From: Chara braunii
Lineage: Eukaryota; Streptophyta; Charophyceae; Charales; Characeae
Direction of reading: 5' to 3'
Assembly (NCBI GenBank): GCA_003427395.1
Contig: BFEA01000787.1
Coordinates: forward strand, 1 to 22,854
DNA length: 22,854 nucleotides
The notes below the pieces were generated by a model that worked only from the letters and a program-made list of their open reading frames with translations, searched no databases and was not told the origin of the DNA. A program made the position numbers and the translations under genes. Below are positions 1-9,956 of this stretch, one piece after another. The number at the start of each line of letters is the position of its first letter. The stretch's first letter is position 1.

Positions 1-213
1 TGTGCTGGATTATAATTAAACATGATGTTTTTCGACCGAAAGAAACGTCTCAGATGAACCAATGAACCCAGGAGTCATGCACATAAAGAATCACACGCAT
101 ATAGACACGTGATATAATCACAAAGCAGTCACATGGAAAGGAATTAAAGAGCTGTGCGTCTCATGTCACAGAACCTTAACGACCGAAGACCATGGAAACT
201 CGATCGTTTTATC
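1..213. other. No gene seen
   Basis: AT-rich sequence with no coding or repeat signature I recognise. Its last eight bases (206-213, GTTTTATC) are the left target-site duplication of the transposon that follows. Confidence 0.5.
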
Positions 214-664
214 CATAGCTACAATCCGGACACCCGGACAGGGATCCGGACTGTCCGGAGTCTGATGTCTGGTCCAGGTTTCCGGATCCTGGTCCGGATG
301 GTGGGAAAATGGGGGGTAGCCCAATTTTTTTCCAGGCGGCCCAGGTCGTTTTCTTCCAATATGGACCGCCGTGGAAAAATGCTTGGCCATTTTTTGAGTG
401 CTGTGCGTGGCATCCAGGCAGGGCCGGACGCAGGCCCTAAGTTTTCTTTTCCCGCCCTGCCCTCGTTTCAACGCAAACCAACCTCGGCTTGGTATTTTGT
501 CGTTTGCACAAGGCCCTTATCAGACTCGCGCGTATCTTCCCAGGAGAGGTCGCATAGTGCATTCCCCCCCCAAAATAAAGAAAGTCTGAAAAGAAAATGG
601 AAAAAAAAAATCTTACTTTCAGAAAGAAAACAGCGCCCGTCAGAACGGGCGCCTGCAATGACTT

Positions 665-786
665 GGGCCTCGCTGCACTACTCTCCAAATGTGCAAAATG
701 AGACTGAATCCCCCGCTAGAACATGGAAAGATACATTGCCATCTTGTTTGTCTTTTCTGCTTGTGGAGAGTAGTGCAGCGAGGTCC
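665..786 (+). mobile_element. 122-bp foldback element, copy 1
   Basis: The left arm begins GGGCCTCGCTGCACTACTCT and the right arm ends AGAGTAGTGCAGCGAGGTCC, giving a near-perfect stem. The centre holds the family signature CTAGAACATGGAAAGATACA. This copy has GCAC/GTGC in the arms where most copies have CCAC/GTGG, and both arms changed together. It contains no coding capacity and I see no clear target duplication. Confidence 0.85.
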
Positions 787-798
787 AATGGGGGCTTT

Positions 799-920
799 GG
801 GCCTCACTCCACTGCTCACCAAATGTGCAAAATGAGAATGAATCTTCCGCTAGAACATGGAAAGATACACCACCATATGTTCTGTCGCTTGTGCATGTGG
901 TGAGTAGTGGGGCGATACTG
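799..920 (+). mobile_element. 122-bp foldback element, copy 2
   Basis: Lies 12 bp downstream of copy 1 in the same orientation. The left arm (GGGCCTCACTCCACTGCTCACC) pairs with GGTGAGTAGTGGGGCGA on the right. The last bases of the right arm have decayed, so the right edge is set by the constant family length. Confidence 0.75.
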
Positions 921-1286
921 TGTGCCCGCTCTTCAAGGGAAACCAATTTTTTTTTCCCCCCCTTGTTTTGGCAGAAGGGCATGACTGTGTCCTCTCAATT
1001 CGTGTGTACCTTCCCTGGATTGGACGCTCGTACATTCCAGCAAAAGACAAACGACATCAACAGAAAGAAAAACTGAAAGGAATATGCCATTTTAATTTTT
1101 AAGAAAAAAAACAGTGCCTGCAACATATGGGGTTACTTTCTGTTCCACGTTTCCCTCTGCCCGCCACTTGGCGGGTTCTTTGAGTTCTCTTTCTTCCAGT
1201 TTTCATGCTTTGTTTTGTTTTTTTGTTTTTTTTTGTTTTCTTTAAGCTTTGTTTTTTTCATGTGGCCGCCAACGGCATTCCAACGG

Positions 1287-1345
1287 GCCTAGTCCACTTT
1301 GGTACACCCACAACCTGTTGAAATGCAGACTCAAGTTCGAATCCA
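1287..1345 (+). repeat. tRNA-like (SINE-type) head, family A, copy 1
   Basis: An A-box-like TAGTCCACTTTGG (1290-1302) is followed 31 nt later by a B-box-like AGTTCGAATCC (1334-1344). This is the normal spacing of an internal pol III promoter. There is no tRNA cloverleaf, so this is a SINE-type relic and not a tRNA gene. Confidence 0.5.
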
Positions 1346-1419
1346 GCAATATCTCAAGGCCGTCGTGTTGCCCTTCCAAAAGAATAAAACAGCCAATGCA
1401 CCCCAACGGCATAATTCAG

Positions 1420-1478
1420 CCTTTTTGTGGCACGCCCTTGAACTGTTGAGATGCGGACCTGAGATTGAGCATTCCCCC
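1420..1478 (+). repeat. tRNA-like head, family A, degenerate copy 2
   Basis: Resembles the preceding copy (GGCACGCCC...ACTGTTGAGATGCGGAC against GGTACACCC...CCTGTTGAAATGCAGAC). Its B box has decayed to GAGATTGAGCATTCC. The two heads lie about 130 bp apart, as in a dimer. Confidence 0.4.
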
Positions 1479-1676
1479 CCATAGTCGTGTTTCTTTCTTT
1501 TTTTTTAATCCCGGAAAATACGTGGGTTCCGGACAGACATCCGGACAGGTGTTCCGAACCGGTCCAGATATTCTGGAATATTCCGGTTTTCCGGAAGTTC
1601 GGATGGGGCCGAGAAGTCCGGAGTCCGGGGTCTGGACTCGGTCCGGAGTCCGGTCCGGCGTAGCTATGGTTTTATC

Positions 1677-2205
1677 TCAGGGTGTCCACCCAAGGAACTC
1701 CTGAATTCCATCGTAGAAATTTGAACGACTCATCCCGAAGATATTTTCGAACACACATGGCTACAAATTTATATACATATCAAGTTTGATACAAGGACAA
1801 AATTCTGAGGCTGAAGTACAGGGGCACATCATGGATTCCAAGGACTGGTAGACAGATACAAGGGAAGGAAGTGAACTGGAGACTCTGGACGAGTTGCGCC
1901 ACAGGATATGATGACATAACCCTTTGTCGACGAAGGAGAATTTCAGATATACAGCGACAGATACAACATTAGGACGGTAGGGTTGATCGACGATGACGAG
2001 CACACGATGATATGAGGAGACTGCAGCAACTGAGTTCAGCAGGACAATGAAATATTTCGGCCGAGGTTATAAGTATTTCTGACAATGGCTGGAAAGATTA
2101 CCTGAGCAGAGAGGTGGAAGGGTAGTCGTGACAGGATCTGTCGCATGCCATGGACAGGACACATATTCTGTGAAAGTAAACCTCGCATCTGTTGTCCAAT
2201 ATTGC

Positions 2206-2207
<2 letters not shown>
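1677..2207. other. Unannotated stretch
   Basis: Partly open frames in several phases with stops in each. I recognise no protein domain. It could be decayed retroelement sequence, but no motif supports that. Confidence 0.3.
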
Positions 2208-2284
<77 letters not shown>

Positions 2285-2285
2285 N

Positions 2286-2367
<82 letters not shown>
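2208..2367. repeat. (CT)n microsatellite, about 160 bp
   Basis: Uninterrupted CT dinucleotide with a single ambiguous base at 2285. The long SL or ER peptides read from it are artefacts. Confidence 0.98.
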
Positions 2368-2370
<3 letters not shown>

Positions 2371-2376
2371 GTTGAG

Positions 2377-2427
2377 ATACAGTTGGGTCCTTGTACACCA
2401 ATGATTGGCTTAACAGCAATCCTGACG
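2377..2427 (+). other. Weak candidate for an upstream LIG4 exon
   Basis: Seen: a (CT)n tract, then GTTGAG as a possible acceptor, 17 open codons reading IQLGPCTPMIGLTAILT, then a possible donor GTAATG at 2428. Known: ligase IV has a G....PMLA/PQLA segment about 14 residues before the exon that starts at 3581. The PM match is suggestive, but about six residues would be missing before 3581. The same frame also stays open to 2544 (hydrophobic, then lysine-rich), where another donor, AAG|GTAAGA, occurs. It may be chance. Confidence 0.2.
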
Positions 2428-2674
2428 GTAATGCTAACCGATTTTTTAATTTTGTTCATAGTGTTGTATGTGAGAGGCACAGTAAAGGGGGAGCTAAAAC
2501 AAGACATAATTGTAGTAAAAGAGAAACTGCGAAAAAAAGCCAAGGTAAGAAAAGAACGAGCTGCACCGCAGAAGCCACAAGAACTGTGCATGTGTGCGTC
2601 GTGTGCGCTGCTTTTTTTTTTTTTTGTTTGTTTGTTTTGCAAACTTCACTCTTTTTAGTTTATGCATATGTGAC

Positions 2675-3095
2675 CAGAGTAGTCACTTCGACGGTCGGCA
2701 TCCCTAGATTGGTCTGCTGCCAACAAGCCGACCGTTCCAACCCGTTGGCACCTACCGGCCGGCGGTCGGTCGGCACCCCGCCCAAAAAAAATAAAAATAA
2801 AAAAAATTGTGGGGTCCATTACCCCCAATAACCCCACCAACACCCCCATACACCCCCCCAACACCTCCTATACCCCCCCCATAACCCTCTGTTCCCCCTC
2901 CCCAGTCTCCCAAAGTTTTTCAGCGGATTCAGGCTGCAATCAGCAAGTGCAGTACAGCCTGAACTCAGATTTGAAAAAAAAATCATCGGATGGCCCTCTA
3001 CGGACTGGTTGGCAGACTGCCGACCGGTCGGCCCCACTGGTAGGCTGCAAGACCGTCCGCTGTCGGTGTCGGCAGTCGGCGGGTATGCAACCCTG
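2675..3095. mobile_element. hAT-like non-autonomous element, GCCGAC family, copy 1
   Basis: A perfect 8-bp duplication, TATGTGAC, sits at 2667-2674 and 3096-3103. The left end is CAGAGTAGTC and the right end ...TATGCAACCCTG, imperfect inverted repeats that both fit the hAT-type start CANRG. Subterminal regions are rich in GTCGGC/GCCGAC. The interior has a C-rich segment (about 2818-2905). There is no transposase. Confidence 0.85.
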
Positions 3096-3103
3096 TATGT
3101 GAC

Positions 3104-3580
3104 AGTGAAATATTTTTAAAAGGTAACACCAAACCCTAAGTCTTCCCAAAATTCCAGTAACTTGTACCTGCACACCAGCACAGCCACTAAGGACTTCGCA
3201 TCAGTCCGTTTCGTTGTGTGTTGAGCAATTTCTTGGTCGGTTCATCAAAACAGGTTTGCGATTTGCAAACGAAAAGGCAACGAGTACCTGGTTCATTGAT
3301 CAAACCAGGTTCGCGAATACAGTGTCCTGGTTTTATCTGCTTTCATTACTAGTTTGGTTGTGCTGGACCTTCAGGTGTTCATTGACGGTTTATCGTACAT
3401 CCATCTCTGTTTGTTGAATGTCAAAATCGCATCTGGTCGTATCGGTTATGCTGAGTGCTTGTCGCATCGGTTTTGCCGAGTGGTTGTGGCTCTTCGTTTG
3501 AATTTTGAGCTTTCAAGTTTTGAGTCCAAACTTCAAAGTTCAAACCATTCAGCTGATGCTCGTGGCATTTTTGGTTTTAG
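3104..3580. other. LIG4: Sequence upstream of the first LIG4 exon, intronic by inference
   Basis: No independent gene seen. The 3' end has intron features: a branch-point-like CTGAT at about 3553 and a T-rich tract ending TTGGTTTTAG at 3580. Confidence 0.5.
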
Positions 3581-3672
3581 ATGCGTGGAAAGCCAGTTGT
3601 CATTGAGTGCAAGTTTGACGGAGATCGACTTCAGCTTCACAAAGACGGGACAAAACTCTTGTACTTCTCGAG
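3581..3672 (+). CDS. LIG4: DNA ligase IV, exon with motif I (adenylation lysine)
   Basis: DNA ligase IV seals broken ends in non-homologous end joining in the nucleus, with XRCC4. This exon reads MRGKPVV, then IECKFDGDRLQLHKDG, then TKLLYFS plus two bases of an Arg codon. KFDG is motif I, whose lysine takes AMP from ATP. The wording (ECKFDGDR.Q.HK.GT...YFSR) is closer to plant ligase IV than to ligase I. The acceptor is TTGGTTTTAG|ATG and the donor AG|GTACCG, leaving phase 2. The next exon begins with G and restores AGG (Arg). The ATG is not a translation start: it aligns with an internal hydrophobic residue of the family, and the DNA-binding domain should lie upstream, outside the window. 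Confidence 0.93.
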
Positions 3673-4256
3673 GTACCGCTCATTTCACATTCACCCTGTG
3701 GTTGCCCGTGCAGAGTCTTTGCTTCTATTACTGTAGTCTTGAATGGCATGACATTGGATCACTGGATATAAACTTATGACGCATGCGTTGCATTGTTAAA
3801 ATGATGATCCTAAGTGGTGTATGCACGGTCATTTGTGGTGCCCCCTCTTCCTTCATCTTGGCCTGCAATCGACATGCCATTTGTCGGGAGCGTATCGTGG
3901 GCATGCTCAATGCCAGCCGTCGTGGCGATTGTTGTCGTACTGAGAATGCTCAGCTAGGAGGTCTTCCACGTGTTCATCCACCTCATCCCCTTATGATATA
4001 TGTCCTCTCTGTTGTCAAGGACAGACTGATTCTTGAGCCTTTCCTTATTCCTCCCTCTGCTTTCATCTTCATTCCACACTCCTTACTTTCACTTACTTTG
4101 TCTTCCCTTGCTTTGTCTTCTCTCCGTCTCTTCTGTGTGTTTATCCCCTTCCCTTTTACTCTGCCTCTTTCTCACAGCGTACAAGTGAGCCGCGGACAGA
4201 AATTGGAGAAAGGGACAGACAAGAAACAGGGGGCTGTGACAAACTGTTTTGTTGGA

Positions 4257-4305
4257 GTTTCACCGGCTCGTCAGGAGGCTGAACCCTCGACAGTCTGCGG
4301 AGTCC
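4257..4305 (-). repeat. Short dispersed repeat with B-box-like core, copy 1
   Basis: Resembles 7405-7450: both contain CAGGAGGYTGAACCC followed by GTCTGCG. On the minus strand each reads GGTTCARCCTCC, a B-box-like motif. It is possibly a SINE relic. Confidence 0.35.
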
Positions 4306-4329
4306 ACTAACTAACGATACCGTTAGTGA

Positions 4330-4663
4330 CATGGTAACGTCCGGACCGGGTTCCAGACAGTCCGGTGTCCGGTGTCCGGTGTCCGGTGTCCTGTGTCTGG
4401 TGTCCGGTGTCCGGTCCTAATGTCCGGATGGAGCCCCCTGGAGCGAAAAAAAAAAAAAAAAAAAACGGGGCAGCCCAGGATGTTTATCGGGTCCTGGCCG
4501 CCCTTGAAAAATAACAGGGTGATTTTCAGTGTCGTTTCACCCCACCGGACAGGGCCTAGAGGTCCGGACACAAGACACTGCAGGTTTTTGGGGTGGTGGG
4601 TTTCACACAGGCCCGAGCAATGTCAAAGTGGCCGTTTCGATGTGGCGCTCGCCGCTGCTGCCC

Positions 4664-4715
<52 letters not shown>

Positions 4716-5239
4716 ACTGACAGTGCTGCCAGTCTGAAGACTCTGACGTTCTGAATTGAACTGCAAAGTTTGAACTTCTAATTTATATATGAAGACTAAT
4801 AATGAAGTTATGAACTCAAATTACTAAATCCGAAGTTCAAAGTTCAAAGTTAATCATACTTTTTTGAAGTTTTTTCAACAAAAAATTCTCTGTTTCTTTA
4901 GTCTTGTGCCTGCTTTGCACTGTTTGCAACTCTGCATGTCTGGTAGTTAAATGTGCTTGTTGATTTGCTGCAAGACACGTGCTCTGCTGCCTGAACTACA
5001 AAGTGCAAAGCAGGTAAGTGCCTGCCAACACCCCCACCCAATCCCTCCTTCCCCCCCCNCCCCCCGTTTTTTTTTTCTTTTTTTTTTTTCTGGTGGTCCG
5101 GACATTTTGCATCCCCAGGCACCGGTCCGGACTGTCCGAGTCCGGTGATGTCCGGATCACTGGACAGTCCGGACCAGTCCGGACATTGGTCCGGAAGACA
5201 GTCCGGAAGTGTCCGGTGTCCGGGTCCGGGGTTACCATG
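4330..5239. mobile_element. CATGG/CCGGAC transposon, copy 2
   Basis: Perfect inverted ends CATGGTAAC (4330-4338) and GTTACCATG (5231-5239) lie inside an exact 8-bp duplication, GTTAGTGA (4322-4329 and 5240-5247). TCCGG-rich blocks lie at about 4340-4435 and 5095-5230, each followed inward by a poly-A or poly-T run. The interior holds a (GA)n tract and AT-rich sequence. There is no transposase. One ambiguous base lies in a poly-C run at 5059. Confidence 0.9.
4668..4714. repeat. (GA)n microsatellite
   Basis: About 47 bp of uninterrupted GA, inside transposon copy 2. Confidence 0.97.
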
Positions 5240-5247
5240 GTTAGTGA

Positions 5248-6023
5248 TAATCCATCTTAGTCCCCATTTGTGGTTGGGCACCAGTCTCTGCCCCCCCCCC
5301 CAACTTATACCCTGAGGTTTGCAGCAACCACTCCCGTCTACGGTACCTATGGCGAAAATCAAAGCGCAACTGTCACCTGCCTATGCCATATGGGAACCTC
5401 TAGGGGCTATAGGTCCACATGGACCACACCCCTAATACGCCGGCAAAACTGCCACAAACTCTGGCGCCTTAGAGTCAGCAACTAACATGACGGGAGGCTC
5501 ATGAAGAGTTCTTCCTGACCGGGTTGAGAGCCTGATGCTTTGAAGGCAGAGGAATGAAACCTCCAAATTTCCAAAAGCTATTGTTCGTCCTTCAGGAGAG
5601 GAGACAGAAAGAGAGAGAAAAGAGATAAGGAGGCCAAGCATGGTAGTTTTTTTTCCCCTTAAACCACCAGTACTTGGTCCAGCTATAGTAGCCGAGCCTG
5701 AATATGCCCTGCGCGCCGTTTTTTACCGAGCCTGTTGAGTCACCCTGTCCTTTCGTGATAATTCGGGTACCGGTACCGGTACTCGGGTGTGTGGCACCTC
5801 GGCCTGATAGAAGGTCCAACTGAACGGACATCATGCGGTCCGTTCCTACGGCCAGGCCGCACTGTTTGGCTTTTTTTTCCCCACCTTTTCTTTTTGGTTT
5901 TCTACGGTGAGCCTTGTCAGTTTTTTCCGTACAGTTGCCACGTGTGCTGTGTGGCCATGGCCCTGAGCTTCCCCCTCCATGGTTGGTGTCATCCTTCTCC
6001 GTGGCCATCGAGGATGACTGTAT
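5248..6023. other. Intronic stretch without recognised features
   Basis: No coding signature on either strand that I can support. It includes a small tandem GGTACC motif at about 5766-5782 and pyrimidine-rich runs. Confidence 0.4.
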
Positions 6024-6145
6024 GGGCCTGGCCACACCACCCTCGAAACATGAACAAGACAAAAAATGTGACGGGTGCATCTGCCCATGTTCTAGCGGGA
6101 AGTTCATTCTCATTTTGCACATTTCGAGAGTGGTGTGGCATTACT
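6024..6145 (-). mobile_element. 122-bp foldback element, reverse copy
   Basis: Contains the reverse complement of the family centre (GTTCTAGCGGGAAGTTCATT). The arms are GGCCACACCACCCTCGAAAC at left and TTTCGAGAGTGGTGTGGCAT at right. The arm sequence differs from all other copies but pairs with itself. The outer bases of the right arm are decayed. Confidence 0.8.
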
Positions 6146-6412
6146 TCCACTTGGAACACCTGTGATGCACGACATGCATCGTCTTGGTGGACATGTTTCC
6201 CCTGGTAGCTGCTTTGCAGATTCTCCTTATCCATGCTCTTCATTTGTTTTCGTCTTGCTTTTGTCTTTTGTTTGTCTTTTTTGGCTTCTTTCAGTGGCTG
6301 CACGTATAGATATCATCATTTCTTGATGTATGTGCGTTTTATTTGGATGTGTGATTGGCTTCCCTCGTCGGGATGAGTGGTGGTATGGTCGCTGGGAATC
6401 CGCACACGCATG

Positions 6413-6414
<2 letters not shown>
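6146..6414. other. Intronic stretch, nothing recognised
   Basis: T-rich sequence (about 6235-6300) and a short unstructured stretch leading into the GA microsatellite. No gene signal. Confidence 0.4.

Positions 6415-6464
<50 letters not shown>
6415..6464. repeat. (AG)n microsatellite
   Basis: About 50 bp of uninterrupted AG. Confidence 0.97.
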
Positions 6465-6465
<1 letters not shown>

Positions 6466-6556
6466 ACTGTCGTCCACGAGATTCAGTGGCCCCACCAGCC
6501 CACTGACACTGACGTCGATGCTTGTGTCGCGATGATAACATGAGGCGAATCGTAAT

Positions 6557-6658
<102 letters not shown>

Positions 6659-6762
6659 ATCACGTACAGTGTCTACGAAGGTCATCTGTCCGGCACTTTT
6701 AACATTGTTCTTTTTCTTTTCTTTTTTCTTTTTTTTCGGAGCTGTGTATACCAAATGCATGC

Positions 6763-6810
6763 ACACACACACACACACAAACACACAATAGCACACACAC
6801 ACACGCACAC
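6763..6810. repeat. Imperfect (CA)n tract
   Basis: CA dinucleotides with a few interruptions (AAAC, AATAG, CGC). Confidence 0.9.
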
Positions 6811-6839
6811 TTTCTATCTCTGAAGAACTAAATGAATAA

Positions 6840-6961
6840 GGGCCTCACTCCACTACTCTCGACATGTGCAAAACGAGAGTGAATCTTCCGCTAGAACATG
6901 GAAAGATACACCGCCATGATTTTTGTCTTTTGTGCATGTCGAGAGTAGTGGAGCGAGGTCC
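6840..6961 (+). mobile_element. 122-bp foldback element, copy 3
   Basis: The arms GGGCCTCACTCCACTACTCT and AGAGTAGTGGAGCGAGGTCC enclose CTAGAACATGGAAAGATACA. The inner stem is CTCTCGACATG/CATGTCGAGAG. Other copies have CTCACC/GGTGAG or CTCTCC/GGAGAG there, so the inner stem also changed on both sides. Confidence 0.88.
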
Positions 6962-6999
6962 TAAGTCTTGATGCAGTTATTGATTGTGATATTCATACA

Positions 7000-7320
7000 G
7001 AGATAGAAATAAAGTGAAAGAAAAAAAGAAAAAAGAAAAAAGAGAAAAAAAAAGGGCGGGAACGCGTGTGCAAGTGGGAGGTGGAAAACAAGCCGGCGAA
7101 GGCGACGCGGGTCGGGCAGAGGGGAGGCCGCGGCAGAGGAGGTGGGCGAAGGAGGGGGAGCGGAGGAGGAGGAGGATGACCAAAAGAAGGACGAGGAGGA
7201 CAAAGAAAAGGAGGAGGAGAAGTAGAACGAACAGGAGGTGGAGTAGAAGAACGTCAAGGAGGAGGGGCAGGAGGAGGACAACGGAAATGAGGTGGAGAAG
7301 AACGAAGACGAGGATATGGA
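7000..7320. repeat. Purine-rich low-complexity tract
   Basis: The + strand is dominated by AAAG runs and then GAGGAG-type triplets. It gives long Arg/Lys- or Glu-rich open frames that I regard as compositional artefacts. Confidence 0.8.
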
Positions 7321-7324
7321 GAGC

Positions 7325-7350
7325 GTGTGTGTGTGTGTGTGTGTGTGTGT
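7325..7350. repeat. (GT)n microsatellite
   Basis: About 26 bp of GT. Confidence 0.95.
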
Positions 7351-7404
7351 TGTCATATTCGCTACACACTCAAAAAAGCATGACTTTGCCAGACTGTACG
7401 TCGG

Positions 7405-7450
7405 ACTTTCAGCGACTCATCAGGAGGTTGAACCCCAAAAGTCTGCGCAC
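7405..7450 (-). repeat. Short dispersed repeat with B-box-like core, copy 2
   Basis: Partner of 4257-4305. It lies between two GT tracts. Confidence 0.35.
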
Positions 7451-7462
7451 GATGCATTTGAA

Positions 7463-7490
<28 letters not shown>
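7463..7490. repeat. (GT)n microsatellite
   Basis: About 28 bp of GT. From here to 7870 I see no gene. Confidence 0.95.
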
Positions 7491-7494
<4 letters not shown>

Positions 7495-7874
7495 TGTGCG
7501 CGCGTCTCTCTCTCCACGGCCCCCATGACGAAGGCCAAAGGCGACGAAGCGGGGTGATGGCACACGCGGCGCAGGTGGTTACACATGCACACCCGTCGAA
7601 ACTCGGCACGGCGCACCGCGAAACAGGAGCAATGGTCCGGCCTCTTTTTTTTTTTTCCTGTTTTCGGTATCATAGTTTTTTTCCCGTATAGTGTAAGGTG
7701 GCACGGTGGGCAGGTCCAAACGGCAGGCCGGTAATGTCCGCCACCCGCTACTGGCCTTGTCCCATATGGGCCTGCGAGGCCTTCTCCGTTTCGGCCTGCC
7801 GAACCGGCCCCGAGGCCCTAGGGTTGCGGCGCGTTAACGGGAAAGCCCCGCAGCCCATGTATGGGCCAAGTACT

Positions 7875-8335
7875 GGTGGTGAAAAAAAAAAAAGGGCTGT
7901 CTTCTCCTCATATGGGGGACAGATATGTTTTCGTAAGCTATTCGCTTCTCTCGATAATTTTTTCTTCCTCTCACTAGCTAGCTACCTACCTCCTGTGATC
8001 TACCCGCCTCGGCATCATGCTCATTACCTACCAACCTCCCATTCATCCACATGGACCACCTACCTATTCCGCAAGGATATAGCCTATGTCATACTTTCAT
8101 CCATATCTACCCACCTAACTGCACAGTACTCTATAGAGTTATGGGTCTATGGGACACCTTCCTTCCTGATCTATCCCAATCCCAGCCTACCTATCCCCTC
8201 AGGGGGGGCGAATCAGCTATCTCATGTGGGAAGTGCGCAGCAAGGGGCCATGGGGAGCCGAATGGATGGCGTGGGGGATCGAACCCACGACCTCCCCAAG
8301 ACCACTTACGTGCTCAACCCATGCTAGTATTATTC
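7875..8335 (-). mobile_element. tRNA-headed SINE-type element, family B
   Basis: The minus strand begins with an A-box-like TAGCATGGGTTGAG (about 8314-8327), then a T-arm-like GTGGGTTCGATCCCCCAC (about 8270-8290). The body runs toward lower coordinates to a tail containing TGTCCCCCATATGAGGAGAAG. The tail resembles the sequence at 21850-21990 in the same orientation. The T-arm carries one extra base and there is no full cloverleaf, so this is not a functional tRNA. The right edge and the tail end are approximate. Confidence 0.55.
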
Positions 8336-8344
8336 AGAAACTGG

Positions 8345-8640
8345 CTTTGACTTCCACGCTCAGTCGCATCGATATTACTAATCCGAGCTTGGATGACTAC
8401 GTTCAGTGTCTGTCCCAGCTGATACTCCATATCCGGGAAGAGAAAGTTGGTCTTCACACGACGATTGCTGATCGTAGATCTACAGCAGCAGATCCTAGAT
8501 CTACTGGAAGCAGGACTCAAGACTGCAGCATCAGATTTGCTGGTCTACTTGTCCTGACCATGCCCAGCTACAGCCTTAGGTCATCGCTCCCGCAGCTGCA
8601 CAGCTAATACACCAAATGCTGCATCCTGCTCGGCACCAGC
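8345..8640 (+). other. Unrecognised, partly coding-like stretch
   Basis: One + frame is open across 8224-8607 and reads as a helical, polar protein in the middle (LDDYVQCLSQLILHIREEKV). I recognise no family. Together with the segment from 8645 it could be decayed retroelement gag or a host gene remnant. Confidence 0.25.
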
Positions 8641-8644
8641 AGCA

Positions 8645-9944
8645 ATGCCGACGTTTCACCGCAAGTTGGTTGTGCCACCTGACCGGACAAGTTTACTGGT
8701 AAGCAAGATGTTGCCAGTCGGTTGTGTGAAATGCGCTGTGCTTATTGACCTCTTGACGGCCCCAGATCACGAGCGATTGGCGCTGTTGTCTACATTGCGT
8801 GACACACCCATAAATGCCTGGCTTGAAGGTTCAAAGTTCAAACCATGGCTACGCCGGACCTGGACCTGGATCCGGACAGCTCATGTCCGGTCAGGTCTGG
8901 ACTTCCGGACACCTCCGTACCTCCTGACATGAATGGCTCCGGCCGGGCCGGGCCAGTAAACAGGTCCGGAAATGTCCGGACCATTAAAAAAAAAAAAAAA
9001 AAAAAAACTAGGAAGATTCTCACGCCCGGTCGGGCACCCGGGTGAAAAAAAAAAAAAAAAATTTTTTTTTTTTTTTTTTTTTTTTTGGTTGTCTGCACTC
9101 TCCCAGAGAACTCCAAATCCGGGCTCATTTCGTTTTTTTCGAGTTGGCTGTCAAGGGGGGGACAGGGGGCTATAAATTGTTTTTAAAGGGGCTAAAGGGG
9201 TCTAAAGGAGGGTGCCTTTGTGTGATTCTGTTATTTTCTTTTTTGTCTCCGATTCTGTGAGGAATTATAATGTGACCCTCAGCCAAAAGTCGTTTGTATT
9301 TCAATCCGACACAACATATTTTTTTTCCGGAATTTTTTGAGTTTTTTTTTTTCCTTTTTTGGCGCTGGGGCTGCCCGGAACCCTGCCCGTAGGTCATGCC
9401 CGGCCGGGCACCCGGGCGTGTACCTGGGCAGAAGTTGGGTGCCGGGGTGCCCGGGAAAACAGAACAAAACTGAAAAAAAAAAGTTATGCAGATTAACAAT
9501 GCAAACCACTTTTGCCTCAGAGTCATGTCAGAACTCCTAACAAAACTTGAGTTAAAAGTCAAAAACTATAAAAGAGTACTTGGGTATAACCGTATTAGTA
9601 ATAAATTATTAAATTTATTATAGAGATAGACCATGTCCGGACCCCCTGAAAAAACAAAAACGGGCCTGAAAAACCCCCAAAACAATTTTGGGGGCTTGGC
9701 CCCTCAGTGGGGAAGGGTCCTGGACCGTTGTTGTTTTTCGAAATTTGGCAGATCCGGACCTTCCGGACCGGACGTCTGGAGTCCGGACTGAATCCAGACT
9801 GTCTGGACGGCGGTCCGGACGCCCGGATTGTAGCCATGGTTCAAACTGAAGCAGCTAGGGAGAGAAATGCACACCAAAGAAGTGTTTTTGGCTTTTGAGA
9901 CTTGGTTGAAGCATAAGTTTGTACTGCTGAAGGAGCAAATATGA
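8645..9944 (+). pseudogene. Unrecognised open frame interrupted by a CATGG transposon
   Basis: The first part (8645-8843) reads as an ordinary globular protein (for example APDHERLALLSTLRDTPINA). The transposon at 8844-9838 breaks it. If that element and one copy of its 8-bp duplication are removed, the frame continues at 9847 without a stop to a TGA at 9942-9944, about 98 codons in all. The second part (EVFLAFETWLKHKFVLLKEQ) has an aromatic, F..W...F pattern. I do not recognise the family; a retroelement gag capsid relic or a host gene fragment are both possible. The same frame then runs into the rps11 homology. Confidence 0.4.
8844..9838. mobile_element. CATGG/CCGGAC transposon, copy 3
   Basis: Perfect inverted ends CATGGCTAC (8844-8852) and GTAGCCATG (9830-9838) lie within an exact 8-bp duplication, GTTCAAAC (8836-8843 and 9839-9846). 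CCGGAC-rich blocks lie at 8855-8985 and 9640-9825, with CCCGGG-rich blocks at about 9025-9045 and 9360-9455. A core motif (GAGGCAAAAGTGGTTTGCAT on the minus strand at about 9500-9525, and a diverged copy on the + strand at about 9275-9300) is shared with copies 4 and 5. The block at 9640-9838 matches 16388-16620 closely in reverse orientation. There is no transposase. Confidence 0.9.
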
Positions 9945-9956
9945 GGATCGCCAAGT

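Larger units (their letters stand above)
214..1668. mobile_element. Non-autonomous DNA transposon, CATGG/CCGGAC family, copy 1
   Basis: The ends are perfect 9-bp inverted repeats: CATAGCTAC at 214-222 and GTAGCTATG at 1660-1668. An exact 8-bp direct repeat, GTTTTATC, flanks them at 206-213 and 1669-1676. Both subterminal regions (about 225-300 and 1530-1660) are packed with TCCGGA/GTCCGG motifs. The 1.45-kb interior has no transposase; it holds two foldback elements (665-786, 799-920), two tRNA-like heads (about 1287-1345, 1420-1478) and poly-T tracts, so it is either composite or carries nested insertions. An 8-bp duplication is typical of hAT transposons, but the end sequence does not fit the usual hAT terminus well, so the superfamily is open. 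Confidence 0.85.

Noticed and set aside
154-903. 249-codon open frame
   Set aside because: It crosses a transposon end and two foldback elements, and similar peptides recur wherever the foldback occurs.
2036-2658. ER and SL repeat proteins
   Set aside because: Read through the CT/GA microsatellite, which is open in every frame.
3783-4310. 175-codon open frame
   Set aside because: Second half is pyrimidine-rich low complexity and a dispersed repeat; no recognised domain, and it lies in a ligase IV intron.
4983-5016. Strong-looking splice donor AAAGCAG|GTAAGT
   Set aside because: It lies inside transposon copy 2 and no acceptor gives an open, recognisable exon before it.
7014-7691. 225-codon Arg/Lys-rich open frame
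   Set aside because: Purine-rich low-complexity DNA followed by GT microsatellites; no domain and no codon structure.
8265-8335. Possible tRNA gene on the minus strand
   Set aside because: Only the T-arm-like and A-box-like parts are present, the T-arm has an extra base and no acceptor stem forms.
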